Source: an uncultured Spirochaetales bacterium
GTDB lineage: Bacteria; Spirochaetota; Spirochaetia; Sphaerochaetales; Sphaerochaetaceae
Assembly (NCBI GenBank): GCA_944393005.1
Contig: CALXYO010000003.1
Span: 167,740-223,816, forward strand
Direction: 5' to 3'
DNA length: 56,077 bases
The notes below the pieces were generated by a model that had not been told where the DNA came from, made no database searches, and saw only the letters and a program-made list of their open reading frames with translations. This document shows, one piece after another, positions 17,596 through 27,083 of the stretch. The first letter of the stretch is position 1, and each line of letters begins with the position of its first letter. Made by a program: the position numbers and the translations under genes.

Positions 17596-18807
17596 ATGCA
17601 AATGTCCATGAGAATCTCGTCGTTCCAGGCCTCGCCGATCAGAAGGCTGGTTCCGTATTCAAGGGATGCCGAGAAGAGAGGTATACATGTAATCCATCTT
17701 AATATCGGGCAGCCCGATATCAAGACACCGGCTGAAGCTCTTGAGGCCGTCCATTCATACAACGAGCCGTACATCGCATACGGTGTGTCGGAAGGCGAGC
17801 TGGAGCTGCGTCAGGGACTGTGCGAGTATTATAAAAAGTACAATGCCGAAGTGTCTCCTGATGAGATAATGATCACGACCGGAGGTTCTGAGGCTCTGCA
17901 GTTTGTCTTCATGACACTCTGTGATCCGTATGATGAAGTCATAATCCCCGAGCCTTTCTATACCAATGTGTCGACATTTGCCGCGACCGCAATGGTTAAT
18001 CTCGTTCCGGTCACAAGTCAGATAGATGATGCCTTCATCCTGCCATCAATCTCCGATTTCGAGGCGAGGATCACGAAAAAGACGATGGCGATTCTGCTCT
18101 GTTCTCCGAACAATCCGACCGGACATGTCTACTCAAGGGACGAGCTCAAGGCTCTGCTAGAGCTGTGCCGCAGGTACGATATCTTCCTCATTGTCGATGA
18201 GGTGTACAGGGAATTCTGCTATGACGGGGAAGCTTTCACGAGCGTGCTCACATTCCCCGAGTACAGCGAGAGAATAATCTGCATCGACAGCTTCTCAAAG
18301 CGTTTTTCCATGTGCGGTGCGCGTGTCGGTGCCATTGTAAGCCGCAATAAAGATGTTCTTTCATCTGCAATGAAACTTGCCCAGGCGCGTCTCTGTCCTC
18401 CTGCGATCGAGCAGGTCGCAGCCGCTGCGGCGCTCCGTGCTCCCGAAAGCTATATCGAGGCGGTCAAGGCAGAGTATGAGAGGAGAAGGAACCTTCTGGT
18501 TTCAGGAATCCAGGAAATCCCTGGCTGCAAGGTGAGCCGTCCGAAGGGGGCCTTCTATTTTGTTGTCGATTTCCCGATAGACGATGCCGAGAAGTTCGCC
18601 ATTTTCATGCTCCGGGATTTCAGCTGGGAAGGAAGCACTGTCATGTTCGCTCCTGCTGAAGATTTCTATGTTACAAAACATCTGGGCCGCACTCAGGCCC
18701 GTATCGCATATGTCCTGAACGAGGATGAGCTCCGCCTGGCAGTCAGATGCCTTGCGGAAGGGCTTAAGGCATACAGGAAAAAGTATTGCCTGGATGCCCG
18801 TGTGTAA
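17596..18807 (+). CDS. PLP-dependent aminotransferase, class I/II
   Basis: 403 aa, fold-type I aminotransferase of the aspartate/aromatic group. NIGQPDIKTP near residue 36, TTGGSEALQFVF near 95 (cofactor phosphate site), CSPNNPTGHVYSRDEL near 172, DEVYREFCYDG near 200, and the PLP lysine in IDSFSKRFSMCGARVG near 232. The C-terminal arginine region reads TQARIAYVLNEDEL. Substrate specificity cannot be decided from sequence. GGAG lies before the ATG, just after the terminator of the upstream gene. Confidence 0.88.
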   Translation: MQMSMRISSFQASPIRRLVPYSRDAEKRGIHVIHLNIGQPDIKTPAEALEAVHSYNEPYIAYGVSEGELELRQGLCEYYKKYNAEVSPDEIMITTGGSEALQFVFMTLCDPYDEVIIPEPFYTNVSTFAATAMVNLVPVTSQIDDAFILPSISDFEARITKKTMAILLCSPNNPTGHVYSRDELKALLELCRRYDIFLIVDEVYREFCYDGEAFTSVLTFPEYSERIICIDSFSKRFSMCGARVGAIVSRNKDVLSSAMKLAQARLCPPAIEQVAAAAALRAPESYIEAVKAEYERRRNLLVSGIQEIPGCKVSRPKGAFYFVVDFPIDDAEKFAIFMLRDFSWEGSTVMFAPAEDFYVTKHLGRTQARIAYVLNEDELRLAVRCLAEGLKAYRKKYCLDARV

Positions 18808-18837
18808 AAGATAATTGCAGCATAGGGGAAAGAGACA

Positions 18838-21762
18838 GTGAGTGTTTTTTCTAACGACGAGAATGTATTGCAGATCCGGCTGGAGAAGGCCAGACGCAAT
18901 TATCAGGATGCTCTGGTGTTCCTTGAGAATGACTACCGTTCGATTGCCCAGATCATGCATTCCTACTATCCTCTTGCAGTGCTTTCCAAAGCCGCATGGC
19001 ACTGTTATCAGGTGTATACCGGAGGAAAGACGGATGAGTATTCACTCTCTGCGGCAAGGCTTTTCCCCGTACTGCTCCAGTCGGTCTACCAGAGCAGATA
19101 TTACACGAACACCAATGGCTTTTCCTCACTTCAGGAAATCAGGCAGAAGGACTGGGACCGTCTGAAAAGTCTGGTGGATGATGCAGCAAGACGTCTTGTC
19201 AGGGCAATTGAGAATCTTGCCGTCATAGCATATAAGGAGGGAAAGATATCCCGCGAGAGTTTCCCTTATTACCGTGACAGCCTTTATTATCAGGCATTCG
19301 GCTATCCGATCGGCAGGGATGACTATACTTCAAGTCTTTCCCTTTTCAATGCGATCTTCACCGGTGATGAGGAAATGGTCTCTTCCGTCTTCCATATGGA
19401 TCCGTCTTTCTTCGTGAAGGAACTTGAGAAGATCAGTGATCTTGCGCTGAACGGAATCGACAACCTCGTAAGCGAGACAAAGAAGATAAATGCCGAGATA
19501 CGAGAGAAGGTCAATGAGAAAAAGAAGGAAAAGCCGGATCTCACGGACAGACAGGCATCCGAACTCGTGCTCATGGGTTCTGCATACAGGGAGAAACTTG
19601 AGGAACTGAGGCATAAAGGAGACAGCTATGATCTTTTCTCGGTTGAGATGAACAGTCTCCTTTCAAGCGATACCTGCGCTCTTTTCAGCAGGAATGCCGG
19701 TGAATGCCCCTCCGTGGTGCTTGACGGCTTCATGGCTTCCCTGATGTATCCTTTCATCCGTTTTGCTGACCGTTTCTACTGCTTTACCGGGCAGTCATTC
19801 TATACGAACATCGCCCACAGTATCAGGCGCGTTCTGGGCGAAAACGGAGCGAAGGCCGGTTTCGGCGAGAAACTTCAGAAAATTTTCACCTCCCTTATAA
19901 GCAATCTTTTCTTCGAAGGCGATGTTGAGGATGAATACACATTCCGCGGCTATAAGGTGGATGTTGTGCTTCTCACTTCCATCCGTTATATAAACGCCTA
20001 CAGTTTCCCTGAAGTGTATGAAACGCGAATACAGCGCCGTTTCGAGGAGCTTAAGCGCAAACCGAAGCTCGGCCATATACAGCTGATGATAGACACTGAC
20101 AGCTTTTCTCCCCTTGTCAGAAAGAGTGAAGGCTGCTACAGCATTTCCCTCTCGGCCCTTGCTTCTGTTGCCGGGGACGATGCGAAGACAAGTGCGTTCT
20201 ATGATGAGCTTTTCCCGTCAGAGAAGAGTGAACCGGTGGAGAATGAGGAAGTGTTTGAGACAGTTCTCTCAGATGAGGAGCTTGAGGAGCCTTCGTCCTA
20301 TGATTTTGACTACAGTGTGGACGATGTTCCTCCGCAGGTGCTCCTTGATGATGAAAGCGAGTTCGACAGGACAGATGATGATGAGAAAGCCCGTATGATA
20401 GAATCGCGCTTTGATGCCGAAGACAGTCTGCCTGATGATATCCCTCCGAGAAACAATGATATTTCACAGATGCTGGACTCATATGAACTTCCCGAAAGCC
20501 TCAAGAATGAGGAAATAAAGGAAGAGCTTTCCGTGCTGGACAGTGACGACTTCCTGTCAGGAGAGGAGGGTGAGCTGCTGGATGACGAGCCTGATGAGAC
20601 GCTCACAATCATTGATGAAGACGAGATTGAGGATGACGAGAATGATGATCTCTTCGTTGATGATGAGGACGCAGAAGACGGCGCCGGGCTTGATCCTGAC
20701 GAAGAGTATGAGGATGAAATTCCCCAGACTGATTATTTCTATCAGGCTCCTTCCAGAAGTGAAAGCTCTGACATGGAGGCTGAAACAACAGATGACGGAC
20801 AGCTTTCCCTCTTTGACGGGGATGATTCATCTTCTGCCGGCATAGTCGAGGCAAGCGAGGATGAGGAAGCTGACGATGAAGATGCAGGCGGGCATCTTCC
20901 ACCTGCGGATGATGATGAGCCTGCAGGTTTTGACCCCGCTGCGGCTGAAGCCGAAGAGGAAACTCTTGTAAGCGGAAGAAGCGAGGAAAGCCTTGAGGCT
21001 GAAAGCGAGGAAGAAGAACTTGCAAGTGAGATCCGGGCTGAGGAAGATGATGAGCCGCTTGATGATGAGGACGAGGATTTCCTTGACGAGGATGAGACAG
21101 ATGCCGAGGAAGAGATAGAGGAAGCGGACAAGGTCGGAGAGGTGAAATATGATGATGAGTCTGAAGCCTCATCAGGCGATGTCATTGTGGAGGCTTCCCC
21201 GTCTTACAGTCCTGAGACCGATTTCAGCGAGAAAGAGGATACAGGTGCTCCGCATATTGAATACAGCAGACAAGATGATGCCATGGAAAGCGAGGCTGCG
21301 GAGAACAGCGTCAGGCTGAAAGCTGAAAAGGGCGATTATCCTCCTTTCATAAACGAGATCCTTGAGAAGCTTGAAGGCGAATGCGCTGCATTCACTTCAT
21401 TCCTTTCTTCTGTCGACAGCATGACGCTTTCATCATTCTGCAACGCACTTAATCAGACGATAAGCGCAGCAAAGACGGAAAGCCGCGATAAAATGATGGT
21501 CCTTCATTCTTTCTCCCTGTCTCTTGTCATCACCGGTTCCTCCCGCTTTGATGCCCTGCGCAGGATGGAGATAAGAAACAACGCCGGAGCCCAGATGTAT
21601 GCCCGTTCACGCTCCGAATGGACTTTTATCCTTCTCTCCTACGACAGTGAGGACAGACTGCGCTTCGCATGGAGCGAGAAGGTGAGTCAGGACTCATTCT
21701 CTCCGACAGACTGGAAGATAGTGCGCATTCATGGGGAAGAGCTCAGGAAGGTGATTCACTGA
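18838..21762 (+). CDS. Large protein with a long acidic low-complexity region, unknown function
   Basis: 974 aa, GTG start, no signal peptide or membrane segment. Three parts are visible. Residues 1-460 are of ordinary composition and mostly helical-looking (AIENLAVIAYKEGKIS, EKVNEKKKEKPDLTDRQA). Residues about 460-830 are extremely rich in Asp, Glu and Ser, with many D-D-E and E-E runs, probably disordered. Residues 831-974 form a second folded-looking part (NEILEKLEGECAAFTSFLS to the end). I recognise no domain; similar acidic proteins occur in spirochaetes. The stop overlaps the next start (TGATG), so it is coupled to the inositol-phosphatase-like gene. Confidence 0.75.
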   Translation: MSVFSNDENVLQIRLEKARRNYQDALVFLENDYRSIAQIMHSYYPLAVLSKAAWHCYQVYTGGKTDEYSLSAARLFPVLLQSVYQSRYYTNTNGFSSLQEIRQKDWDRLKSLVDDAARRLVRAIENLAVIAYKEGKISRESFPYYRDSLYYQAFGYPIGRDDYTSSLSLFNAIFTGDEEMVSSVFHMDPSFFVKELEKISDLALNGIDNLVSETKKINAEIREKVNEKKKEKPDLTDRQASELVLMGSAYREKLEELRHKGDSYDLFSVEMNSLLSSDTCALFSRNAGECPSVVLDGFMASLMYPFIRFADRFYCFTGQSFYTNIAHSIRRVLGENGAKAGFGEKLQKIFTSLISNLFFEGDVEDEYTFRGYKVDVVLLTSIRYINAYSFPEVYETRIQRRFEELKRKPKLGHIQLMIDTDSFSPLVRKSEGCYSISLSALASVAGDDAKTSAFYDELFPSEKSEPVENEEVFETVLSDEELEEPSSYDFDYSVDDVPPQVLLDDESEFDRTDDDEKARMIESRFDAEDSLPDDIPPRNNDISQMLDSYELPESLKNEEIKEELSVLDSDDFLSGEEGELLDDEPDETLTIIDEDEIEDDENDDLFVDDEDAEDGAGLDPDEEYEDEIPQTDYFYQAPSRSESSDMEAETTDDGQLSLFDGDDSSSAGIVEASEDEEADDEDAGGHLPPADDDEPAGFDPAAAEAEEETLVSGRSEESLEAESEEEELASEIRAEEDDEPLDDEDEDFLDEDETDAEEEIEEADKVGEVKYDDESEASSGDVIVEASPSYSPETDFSEKEDTGAPHIEYSRQDDAMESEAAENSVRLKAEKGDYPPFINEILEKLEGECAAFTSFLSSVDSMTLSSFCNALNQTISAAKTESRDKMMVLHSFSLSLVITGSSRFDALRRMEIRNNAGAQMYARSRSEWTFILLSYDSEDRLRFAWSEKVSQDSFSPTDWKIVRIHGEELRKVIH

Positions 21763-22517
21763 TGGACAGAAAGGAGAGCCTCATCAGGATAATAAGGGAA
21801 GCAGCCGTCAGGCTTGAGAGCCTGTCCGGCGGACGCCATGATATAGCATCAAAGGCGGAAAATGACTTCGTCACCGCATGCGACCGGGAAATCGAAGAAT
21901 TCATCAGAAATGAGATACACAGTGAATTTCCTCAGGACGGGATCCTCGGCGAGGAATACGGAAGTGAAGTTTCTCATGATTCCTACCTGTGGATAGTTGA
22001 TCCCATAGACGGTACTGTGAACTTCATGAACTCTTATCCCCAGTACACTATCTCAATTGCCCTGAAGAAGGGGGAGGAGATTCTTGCAGGAGCTGTTTTC
22101 AATCCTCCTTTCGGCGAGCTTTTCCATGCCTTCAGATCAGAGGGGGCATTCCTTAACGGAAAGAGAATAAAAGCGGAGGATGACCTTTCTCTGAACCGTA
22201 CGCTCGCTCTTGTGGTTCCTCCGCACCGGCGTCATGAGTATCTGGAGGATTTCTGGACTCAGGAGCGGAAAATCTATGATCTTGTGAGCGATACCCGTTC
22301 AATCGGATCGGCTGCGCTCAGTCTGTGCTATACGGCATGCGGACGCTGCTCGATGTATTACGAATGGTTTCTTCATATCTATGACATCGCTGCAGGACTT
22401 CTGATCGCACAGGAAGCCGGATGTGTCAACGAGATCAGAAAGGAAGGCGATGTGTACCGTCTGCTCTCATACAGCAGGCACTATGAAAACGAGATAAAAG
22501 GAAAGATTCTGCTATGA
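21762..22517 (+). CDS. Inositol monophosphatase family protein
   Basis: 251 aa. Mg2+-dependent, lithium-sensitive phosphatase superfamily. Metal-site motifs: ILGEEYGSE near residue 64, the hallmark WIVDPIDGTVNFMNSY near 80, and the C-terminal EWFLHIYDIAAGLLIAQEAG with its aspartate near 208. The substrate may be inositol phosphate, a nucleotide such as PAP, or a sugar phosphate. The start is the ATG at 21762, which overlaps the preceding stop; longer in-frame starts lie inside the acidic-protein gene. It ends in an ATGA overlap with the HAD gene. Confidence 0.88.
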   Translation: MDRKESLIRIIREAAVRLESLSGGRHDIASKAENDFVTACDREIEEFIRNEIHSEFPQDGILGEEYGSEVSHDSYLWIVDPIDGTVNFMNSYPQYTISIALKKGEEILAGAVFNPPFGELFHAFRSEGAFLNGKRIKAEDDLSLNRTLALVVPPHRRHEYLEDFWTQERKIYDLVSDTRSIGSAALSLCYTACGRCSMYYEWFLHIYDIAAGLLIAQEAGCVNEIRKEGDVYRLLSYSRHYENEIKGKILL

Positions 22518-23152
22518 CGAAAGCCGTTCTGTTTGATCTTGACGGAACCCTCTTTGACACCAGCGAGGGAATATTCCACACTGCCAATTTCACTGTGGCA
22601 AAACTCGGTCTTGAGCCGTGTTATGATGAAAGACAGCTGAGAAAGTTTGTCGGTCCTCCACTCAAAGACTGCTTCAGGATAGTTTACGGGTATACTGATG
22701 ATGCTCTGCTTTCCCAGTGCGTGCGTGTATACCGGGAGGAGTACCGCAAGACAGGCATGCACCTGTGTCACATGTATGACGGGCTTTATGAACTGATAAC
22801 ACAGCTGCGGGACAGGGGCATAAAAACCGGTGTGTGCACTCTGAAGTATGAGACGCTTGCGAAGCTCATTTTCGATGAAAAGGGAATATCCCCGCTTCTT
22901 GATACGGTGCGCGGAACTGATGAGTCGGGAAAGGTCACAAAGGCCGAGTGCATAAGACGTGCTGTTTCCGATTTCGCCATTGAACCCTCCCAGGCTCTAA
23001 TGGTCGGTGATACGGTGAACGACCTTAAAGGAGCCGAGGAGGCAGGTGTGCCTTTTCTCGGCGTTTCATGGGGCTTCGGATTCGAAAAAGGTGAACGCCT
23101 CCCATACGGCAGCCTTATAGACAGGCCGGAGGAAGTGCTGAACTATCTGTGA
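22514..23152 (+). CDS. HAD-superfamily hydrolase, phosphoglycolate-phosphatase-like
   Basis: 212 aa. Motif I is AVLFDLDGTLFDTSEG with both aspartates; motif II is the threonine in GVCTLKYETLAKL (an unusual T within C-T-L-K); motif III lysine is in GKVTKAECI; motif IV is MVGDTVNDLKGAEEAG. A helical cap lies between motifs I and II, as in subfamily IA (Gph, PgmB). Substrate unknown. Third gene of the unit acidic protein - IMPase - HAD, coupled by ATGA. Confidence 0.88.
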   Translation: MTKAVLFDLDGTLFDTSEGIFHTANFTVAKLGLEPCYDERQLRKFVGPPLKDCFRIVYGYTDDALLSQCVRVYREEYRKTGMHLCHMYDGLYELITQLRDRGIKTGVCTLKYETLAKLIFDEKGISPLLDTVRGTDESGKVTKAECIRRAVSDFAIEPSQALMVGDTVNDLKGAEEAGVPFLGVSWGFGFEKGERLPYGSLIDRPEEVLNYL

Positions 23153-23162
23153 GGCAGAATCT

Positions 23163-23636
23163 TCAGGTGAAAGATGCGAACTTTCCTTCGCAGGCTGCTG
23201 CCAGATCCTCAGGTTTCAGCCTGAGCTGAAGTCCTCTCACTCCTGCAGAGACATATATGTAATCCTCAAGCTGGGCAAGCTCCTCGATGTATGTCGGGTA
23301 TTTCCTGATCATGCCAAGCGGCGAGCAGCCTCCTCTTATGTAGCCTGTGTATTTTCTCAGGAGATCAAGCTTGAGAAGCTCAAGGCTTTTCTCTCCGGTC
23401 AGATCCTTTGCCTTTTTCAGCGATATTGTGAAAAGGGCAGGGGTGACGAATACGTATATCTGATTGGATGATGAGATCATCACTATGGTCTTGTACACCT
23501 TTTCAGGATCAAGTCCCGCCTTTGCACTTGCGCTCATGGCATCAAGATGATTCTCGTCCACCTCATACTCTGCCGTGGAATATTCAATGTGCTTCTGATC
23601 AAGAAGCCTCATCGCATTTGTCTTCTTTTCATTCAT
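23163..23636 (-). CDS. ybaK: YbaK/EbsC-type aminoacyl-tRNA deacylase
   Basis: 157 aa. YbaK-family proteins hydrolyse mischarged Cys-tRNA(Pro) or related aminoacyl-tRNAs. MRLLDQKHIEYSTAEYE, DPEKVYKTIVM, the lysine-containing SLKKAKDLTGEKSLEL and the substrate loop GYIRGGCSPLGMIRKYPTYI are characteristic. The frame stays open to 23759, but MNEKKTNAMRLLDQ at 23636 gives the normal length and follows a promoter-like sequence by 7 nt. No Shine-Dalgarno site. The 132 bp to the divergent dpp-like operon hold the promoters of both units. Confidence 0.85.
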   Translation of the reverse strand: MNEKKTNAMRLLDQKHIEYSTAEYEVDENHLDAMSASAKAGLDPEKVYKTIVMISSSNQIYVFVTPALFTISLKKAKDLTGEKSLELLKLDLLRKYTGYIRGGCSPLGMIRKYPTYIEELAQLEDYIYVSAGVRGLQLRLKPEDLAAACEGKFASFT

Positions 23637-23643
23637 GATCTGA

Positions 23644-23672
23644 AAAATAGCCCAAGGAGGGATAAATGAAAA
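23644..23672 (-). promoter_or_regulatory. Candidate promoter of ybaK (leaderless type)
   Basis: On the reverse strand TTTTCA (23667-23672) and TATTTT (23644-23649) are 17 nt apart; 7 nt separate the -10 from the ATG at 23636. Each box matches consensus at four of six positions. Confidence 0.4.
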
Positions 23673-23730
23673 GATCTCGTCATGCGTTGTGAAAACTTCG
23701 TGAAGTCTGCAGAACGTTTTCCATTCAGTA

Positions 23731-23759
23731 TTGGAACAAAAGCGAACTTTGGCTATCAT
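23731..23759 (+). promoter_or_regulatory. Promoter of the peptide ABC transporter operon (leaderless type)
   Basis: TTGGAA (23731-23736), 17 nt, TATCAT (23754-23759), 9 nt, ATG at 23769. There is no Shine-Dalgarno site before this start. Confidence 0.55.
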
Positions 23760-23768
23760 TGGCGTACA

Positions 23769-25301
23769 ATGAAAAGAACAAAGATATTCTTCATTTTCCT
23801 GATTATCGCAGCACTGCTCGTATCATGCGGAGGATCTGAAGAGACGAACACCTCGTCATCTTCTGCTGCGGGCGGCGTAAATTCAGGTGAGAAAAGGACT
23901 ACTGTGCGAATGGCAGTGGCTGTCGATCCTGACGGTCTTGATCCTCACATGAGTGCCAGCGCAAGCACATTCCAGGTCACAAGCAGCATTTACGAGACAC
24001 TTGTCAGTGTTGATGAAAGCGGAAACATAATACCATCTCTTGCCGAGGACTGGCAGATTTCCCCTGACGGTCTGACGCTTACCTTTGACATAAGGGATGG
24101 TGCAGTGTTCTCAAACGGAAACATATGTGATGCCGCAGCCGCAGCCGCATCTTTCAACCGTCTTATCAGTCCGGAAAGCTACAGAAGCGGCGATTACAGT
24201 GAAATCGAGTCTGTCAGGGCACTTGATGAAGATACACTTGAGATAAAGTTCTCAAGCCTCAATACCTCGGCGCTTTCACTCTTCGCATATCCCTGGTCTG
24301 CCGTTGTTGATGTGAGCTCGGCTGACAGCCTTAGGACGGTTCCTGTGGGCAGCGGGCCGTTCATGCTTGAAAGCTGGATTCCACAGCAGAAACTCACACT
24401 TGTGAGAAATCCGCATTACAGCGGCGGGAACCACATTGAAAGGGTGGAGTTCGTCTTCATGCCGGATATGACGAGTCAGGTTACCGCACTGCAGGGCGGG
24501 AGTGTGGACATAATCCAGATCACGGGAGATCTTGTGGGACAGTTTGAGAATAATGATGCTTACAGAATTCTCGCTCTCCCTGTCAATGGTATCCAGCTCA
24601 TGGCCATGAACACAGCATCTGACGGACTTGATGATATAAGGGTGAGACAGGCTGTGAACTATGCCGTGGACAAAGAGAGTCTCATTGATGCGGTATGGTA
24701 CGGATACGGAGAGGAGATAGGGTCCCATTTCCCCGTCGTGCTTTCCGAGTACAAGGATGAGAACGGCAGGTATCCATATGATCCTGACAAGGCAAGGCAG
24801 CTTCTAATTGAGGCCGGTTATGAAGACGGCCTTACACTTGATATGTATCTTCCCAAGAACTATCAGGAATATGTGAATGCAGGACTTGTCATTGCAAACC
24901 AGCTTGAGGCTGCAGGCATAAACGTCAATGTAAGCATAGTTGAGTGGGCCACATGGCTGAGCGATATCTACACGGGACGCAATTACGATCTGACAGTTGT
25001 CGGACATACCGGCCGTCTTGATGCATATTCGCTTCTCTCGCGTTACAGGAGCACTGCAGCAGAGAACTATTTCAACTATGACAATCCTGAATTCGACAGC
25101 CTTCTTGATGAATACACCGCATGCGTGGATGAGGAGGAGAGAAAGGAGATTGCCTTCCGCATGCAGGACATTCTCAGTGAGGATGTGCCGGCACTTTACA
25201 TTCAGGATCCGATTCAGATTTACGTTACGCGGGGTGATCTGACAGGTTTCACGATTTTCCCGATTAACATTTTCAAGTTCAATGAGGTACAATTCATATA
25301 G
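23769..25301 (+). CDS. ABC transporter peptide-binding lipoprotein (SBP family 5)
   Basis: 510 aa from the ATG at 23769. The signal MKRTKIFFIFLIIAALLVSC ends in a lipobox L-V-S-C, so the mature protein is a lipoprotein. A serine/glycine linker follows. The body matches family-5 solute-binding proteins (DppA/OppA/NikA): DPDGLDPHMSASAS, ETLVSVDESGNIIPSLAEDW near residue 85, FDIRDGAVFSNG, and VRQAVNYAVDKESLID. It delivers peptides, nickel or other small ligands to the permease encoded next. An upstream in-frame start at 23682 would put the signal peptide inside the chain. Confidence 0.9.
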   Translation: MKRTKIFFIFLIIAALLVSCGGSEETNTSSSSAAGGVNSGEKRTTVRMAVAVDPDGLDPHMSASASTFQVTSSIYETLVSVDESGNIIPSLAEDWQISPDGLTLTFDIRDGAVFSNGNICDAAAAAASFNRLISPESYRSGDYSEIESVRALDEDTLEIKFSSLNTSALSLFAYPWSAVVDVSSADSLRTVPVGSGPFMLESWIPQQKLTLVRNPHYSGGNHIERVEFVFMPDMTSQVTALQGGSVDIIQITGDLVGQFENNDAYRILALPVNGIQLMAMNTASDGLDDIRVRQAVNYAVDKESLIDAVWYGYGEEIGSHFPVVLSEYKDENGRYPYDPDKARQLLIEAGYEDGLTLDMYLPKNYQEYVNAGLVIANQLEAAGINVNVSIVEWATWLSDIYTGRNYDLTVVGHTGRLDAYSLLSRYRSTAAENYFNYDNPEFDSLLDEYTACVDEEERKEIAFRMQDILSEDVPALYIQDPIQIYVTRGDLTGFTIFPINIFKFNEVQFI

Positions 25302-25317
25302 AGAGAACTGATAGACA

Positions 25318-26274
25318 GTGGGAAAGTATCTAGTCAGAAGACTTGGAGCAGCATTTGCCGTAATGCTTCTTGTCAGCATCATAACCTTCATTGCATTGTC
25401 CGTGATACCGGGCAATGCGGCGCTTATAGCACTTGGCACCGAGGCAAGTGCCGCTTCGCTGGATGCGGTGAGCAGTGATCTCGGGCTTGATCAGAGTTTC
25501 TCCTCGCGTCTTTTCTCCTATTACAAAGGACTTCTGAGTCTGGATTTCGGCACTTCCAGCTATTTCGGCCAGGATGTGTGGACGCTGATACTCCAGCGTC
25601 TGCCGCTGACGGTCTCCCTGGCACTGCTGTCCCTGCTTGCGGCATTCATTCTTTCAATGCTGCTGGGCTGTGCGGCAGCAATATACAGGGAAAGTTTCAT
25701 TGATGCGTTTTCCAGGATAATTGTCCAGCTTTCAGCTTCACTTCCGTCTTTCTGGCTTTCCCTGCTGCTTCTGCTGTTCGCCTCCCGGGTGCTCGGCTTC
25801 TCTCAGGCGGGAAGCTACGTGAGCATGAGCGAGAGCATACCTCTTTTCCTCAAATCGATAAGCCTTGCCGTAATAGTTCTTGCCGTCGGCGAAAGCGGTC
25901 CTCTGCTGCGCATCGTGAGGATTTCGATGATCGGAGCCATGGAAGAAGACTGGTTCACCGCATGTCAGGTCAAGGGACTTTCAAAGAGAAAAGCCGTATT
26001 CTCCTATGCACTGCGCAGTGCACTGAGCGCTCCGGTAAGCCTGATGGGACTCCAGCTTGCGAAACTGCTGGGCGGAACGGCGATAGTCGAGTCTATATTC
26101 GCCCTTCCCGGACTCGGAAGGCTGTTTCTGACGGCAGTCGAGATGAGAGATCTGAATCTGGTGCAGGGAATAGTTATCTTCGTATCGTTCGCAGTGGTCA
26201 TGATGAATCTGCTGACAGATCTTCTGCTCAGGGTTGTGATAAATCCGCTTTCCGCTTCGGAGGACAGGAAATGA
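25318..26274 (+). CDS. Peptide/nickel ABC transporter permease, DppB-like
   Basis: 318 aa, GTG start 16 nt after the binding-protein gene. The first helix FAVMLLVSIITFIALSVIPG is typical of DppB/OppB; about six membrane segments follow. The cytoplasmic EAA loop appears as DWFTACQVKGLSKRKAVF with the conserved glycine. IVESIFALPGLGRLFLTAV is the usual DppB C-terminal motif. Ends in an ATGA overlap with the second permease. Confidence 0.9.
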   Translation: MGKYLVRRLGAAFAVMLLVSIITFIALSVIPGNAALIALGTEASAASLDAVSSDLGLDQSFSSRLFSYYKGLLSLDFGTSSYFGQDVWTLILQRLPLTVSLALLSLLAAFILSMLLGCAAAIYRESFIDAFSRIIVQLSASLPSFWLSLLLLLFASRVLGFSQAGSYVSMSESIPLFLKSISLAVIVLAVGESGPLLRIVRISMIGAMEEDWFTACQVKGLSKRKAVFSYALRSALSAPVSLMGLQLAKLLGGTAIVESIFALPGLGRLFLTAVEMRDLNLVQGIVIFVSFAVVMMNLLTDLLLRVVINPLSASEDRK

Positions 26275-27083
26275 GGAAGAGATTCAGCTTTTCACTTATC
26301 GCAGGCATTGTCCTGACAGGCCTGATCGTCCTGCTGAGCCTTATATCGGTTTTCTATACACCCTATGACGGAGAGGCGATGGATCTCATGAACAGATTCT
26401 CCCTCCCGAGTGCAGAACATCTTCTGGGAACGGATCATTTCGGACGTGACATATTGTCGAGAGTCATGGATGCATGCCGCAGGGCGCTCTCCGGCGGTCT
26501 TCTCTCTGTTACGCTGGGCAGTCTGCTTGGCATCATGCTGGGCCTTGCCGCATCTCTTTCAGGCAGGAAGACAAGAGAACTCCTCATGAGGTTCACTGAT
26601 GCGCTTGCCGCCTTTCCGACCATACTCATGGCACTGATGCTTGCAGCTGCGCTGGGACGCGGCCTGCTTCCATCCGTTGCCGCCATCTGCATTTATATGA
26701 TTCCCTCATTTTCCCGTCTTACCCTGTCCATGGCGGATGAAGCCAGGAGCCGGCTGTATATAAAGGCTGCCGTGAGCTATAATGTCCCTGCGAGACGTCT
26801 CATACTGTTTCATCTGCTGCCGCCTCTGCTCTCAAGACTTCTCACACAGCTCACATCCTCGATAGGAAGTGCGGTTCTGCTTGAGTCATCACTCTCGTTC
26901 CTCGGGCTTGGAATACAGCCGCCCTCATCCTCGCTTGGCATGATGCTGAGCGAAGCCAGGAATTATATTCTCACGCATCCGTATCAGGCTGTTCCTTCAG
27001 GAGTGGTGCTGATGATCATGCTGCTGGGTTTCAATCTTCTCGGAGACGGCATAAACAATATGTTCGGAGACCGCCATGCCTGA
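26271..27083 (+). CDS. Peptide/nickel ABC transporter permease, DppC-like
   Basis: 270 aa. After the first helix comes the DppC signature LLGTDHFGRDILSRVM near residue 45. About six membrane segments; the EAA-type loop reads YIKAAVSYNVPARRLILFH. SLSFLGLGIQPPSSSLGMML near the C-terminus is also characteristic. The start ATG at 26271 overlaps the previous stop; the frame is open further upstream only as an out-of-phase extension inside dppB. Confidence 0.9.
   Translation: MRKRFSFSLIAGIVLTGLIVLLSLISVFYTPYDGEAMDLMNRFSLPSAEHLLGTDHFGRDILSRVMDACRRALSGGLLSVTLGSLLGIMLGLAASLSGRKTRELLMRFTDALAAFPTILMALMLAAALGRGLLPSVAAICIYMIPSFSRLTLSMADEARSRLYIKAAVSYNVPARRLILFHLLPPLLSRLLTQLTSSIGSAVLLESSLSFLGLGIQPPSSSLGMMLSEARNYILTHPYQAVPSGVVLMIMLLGFNLLGDGINNMFGDRHA

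Noticed and set aside
20114..21185. Long ORFs in other frames of the acidic protein gene, rich in Ser, His, Arg or Pro
   Set aside because: They mirror the repetitive GAT/GAG/GAA codons of the acidic segment and have no ribosome-binding sites.
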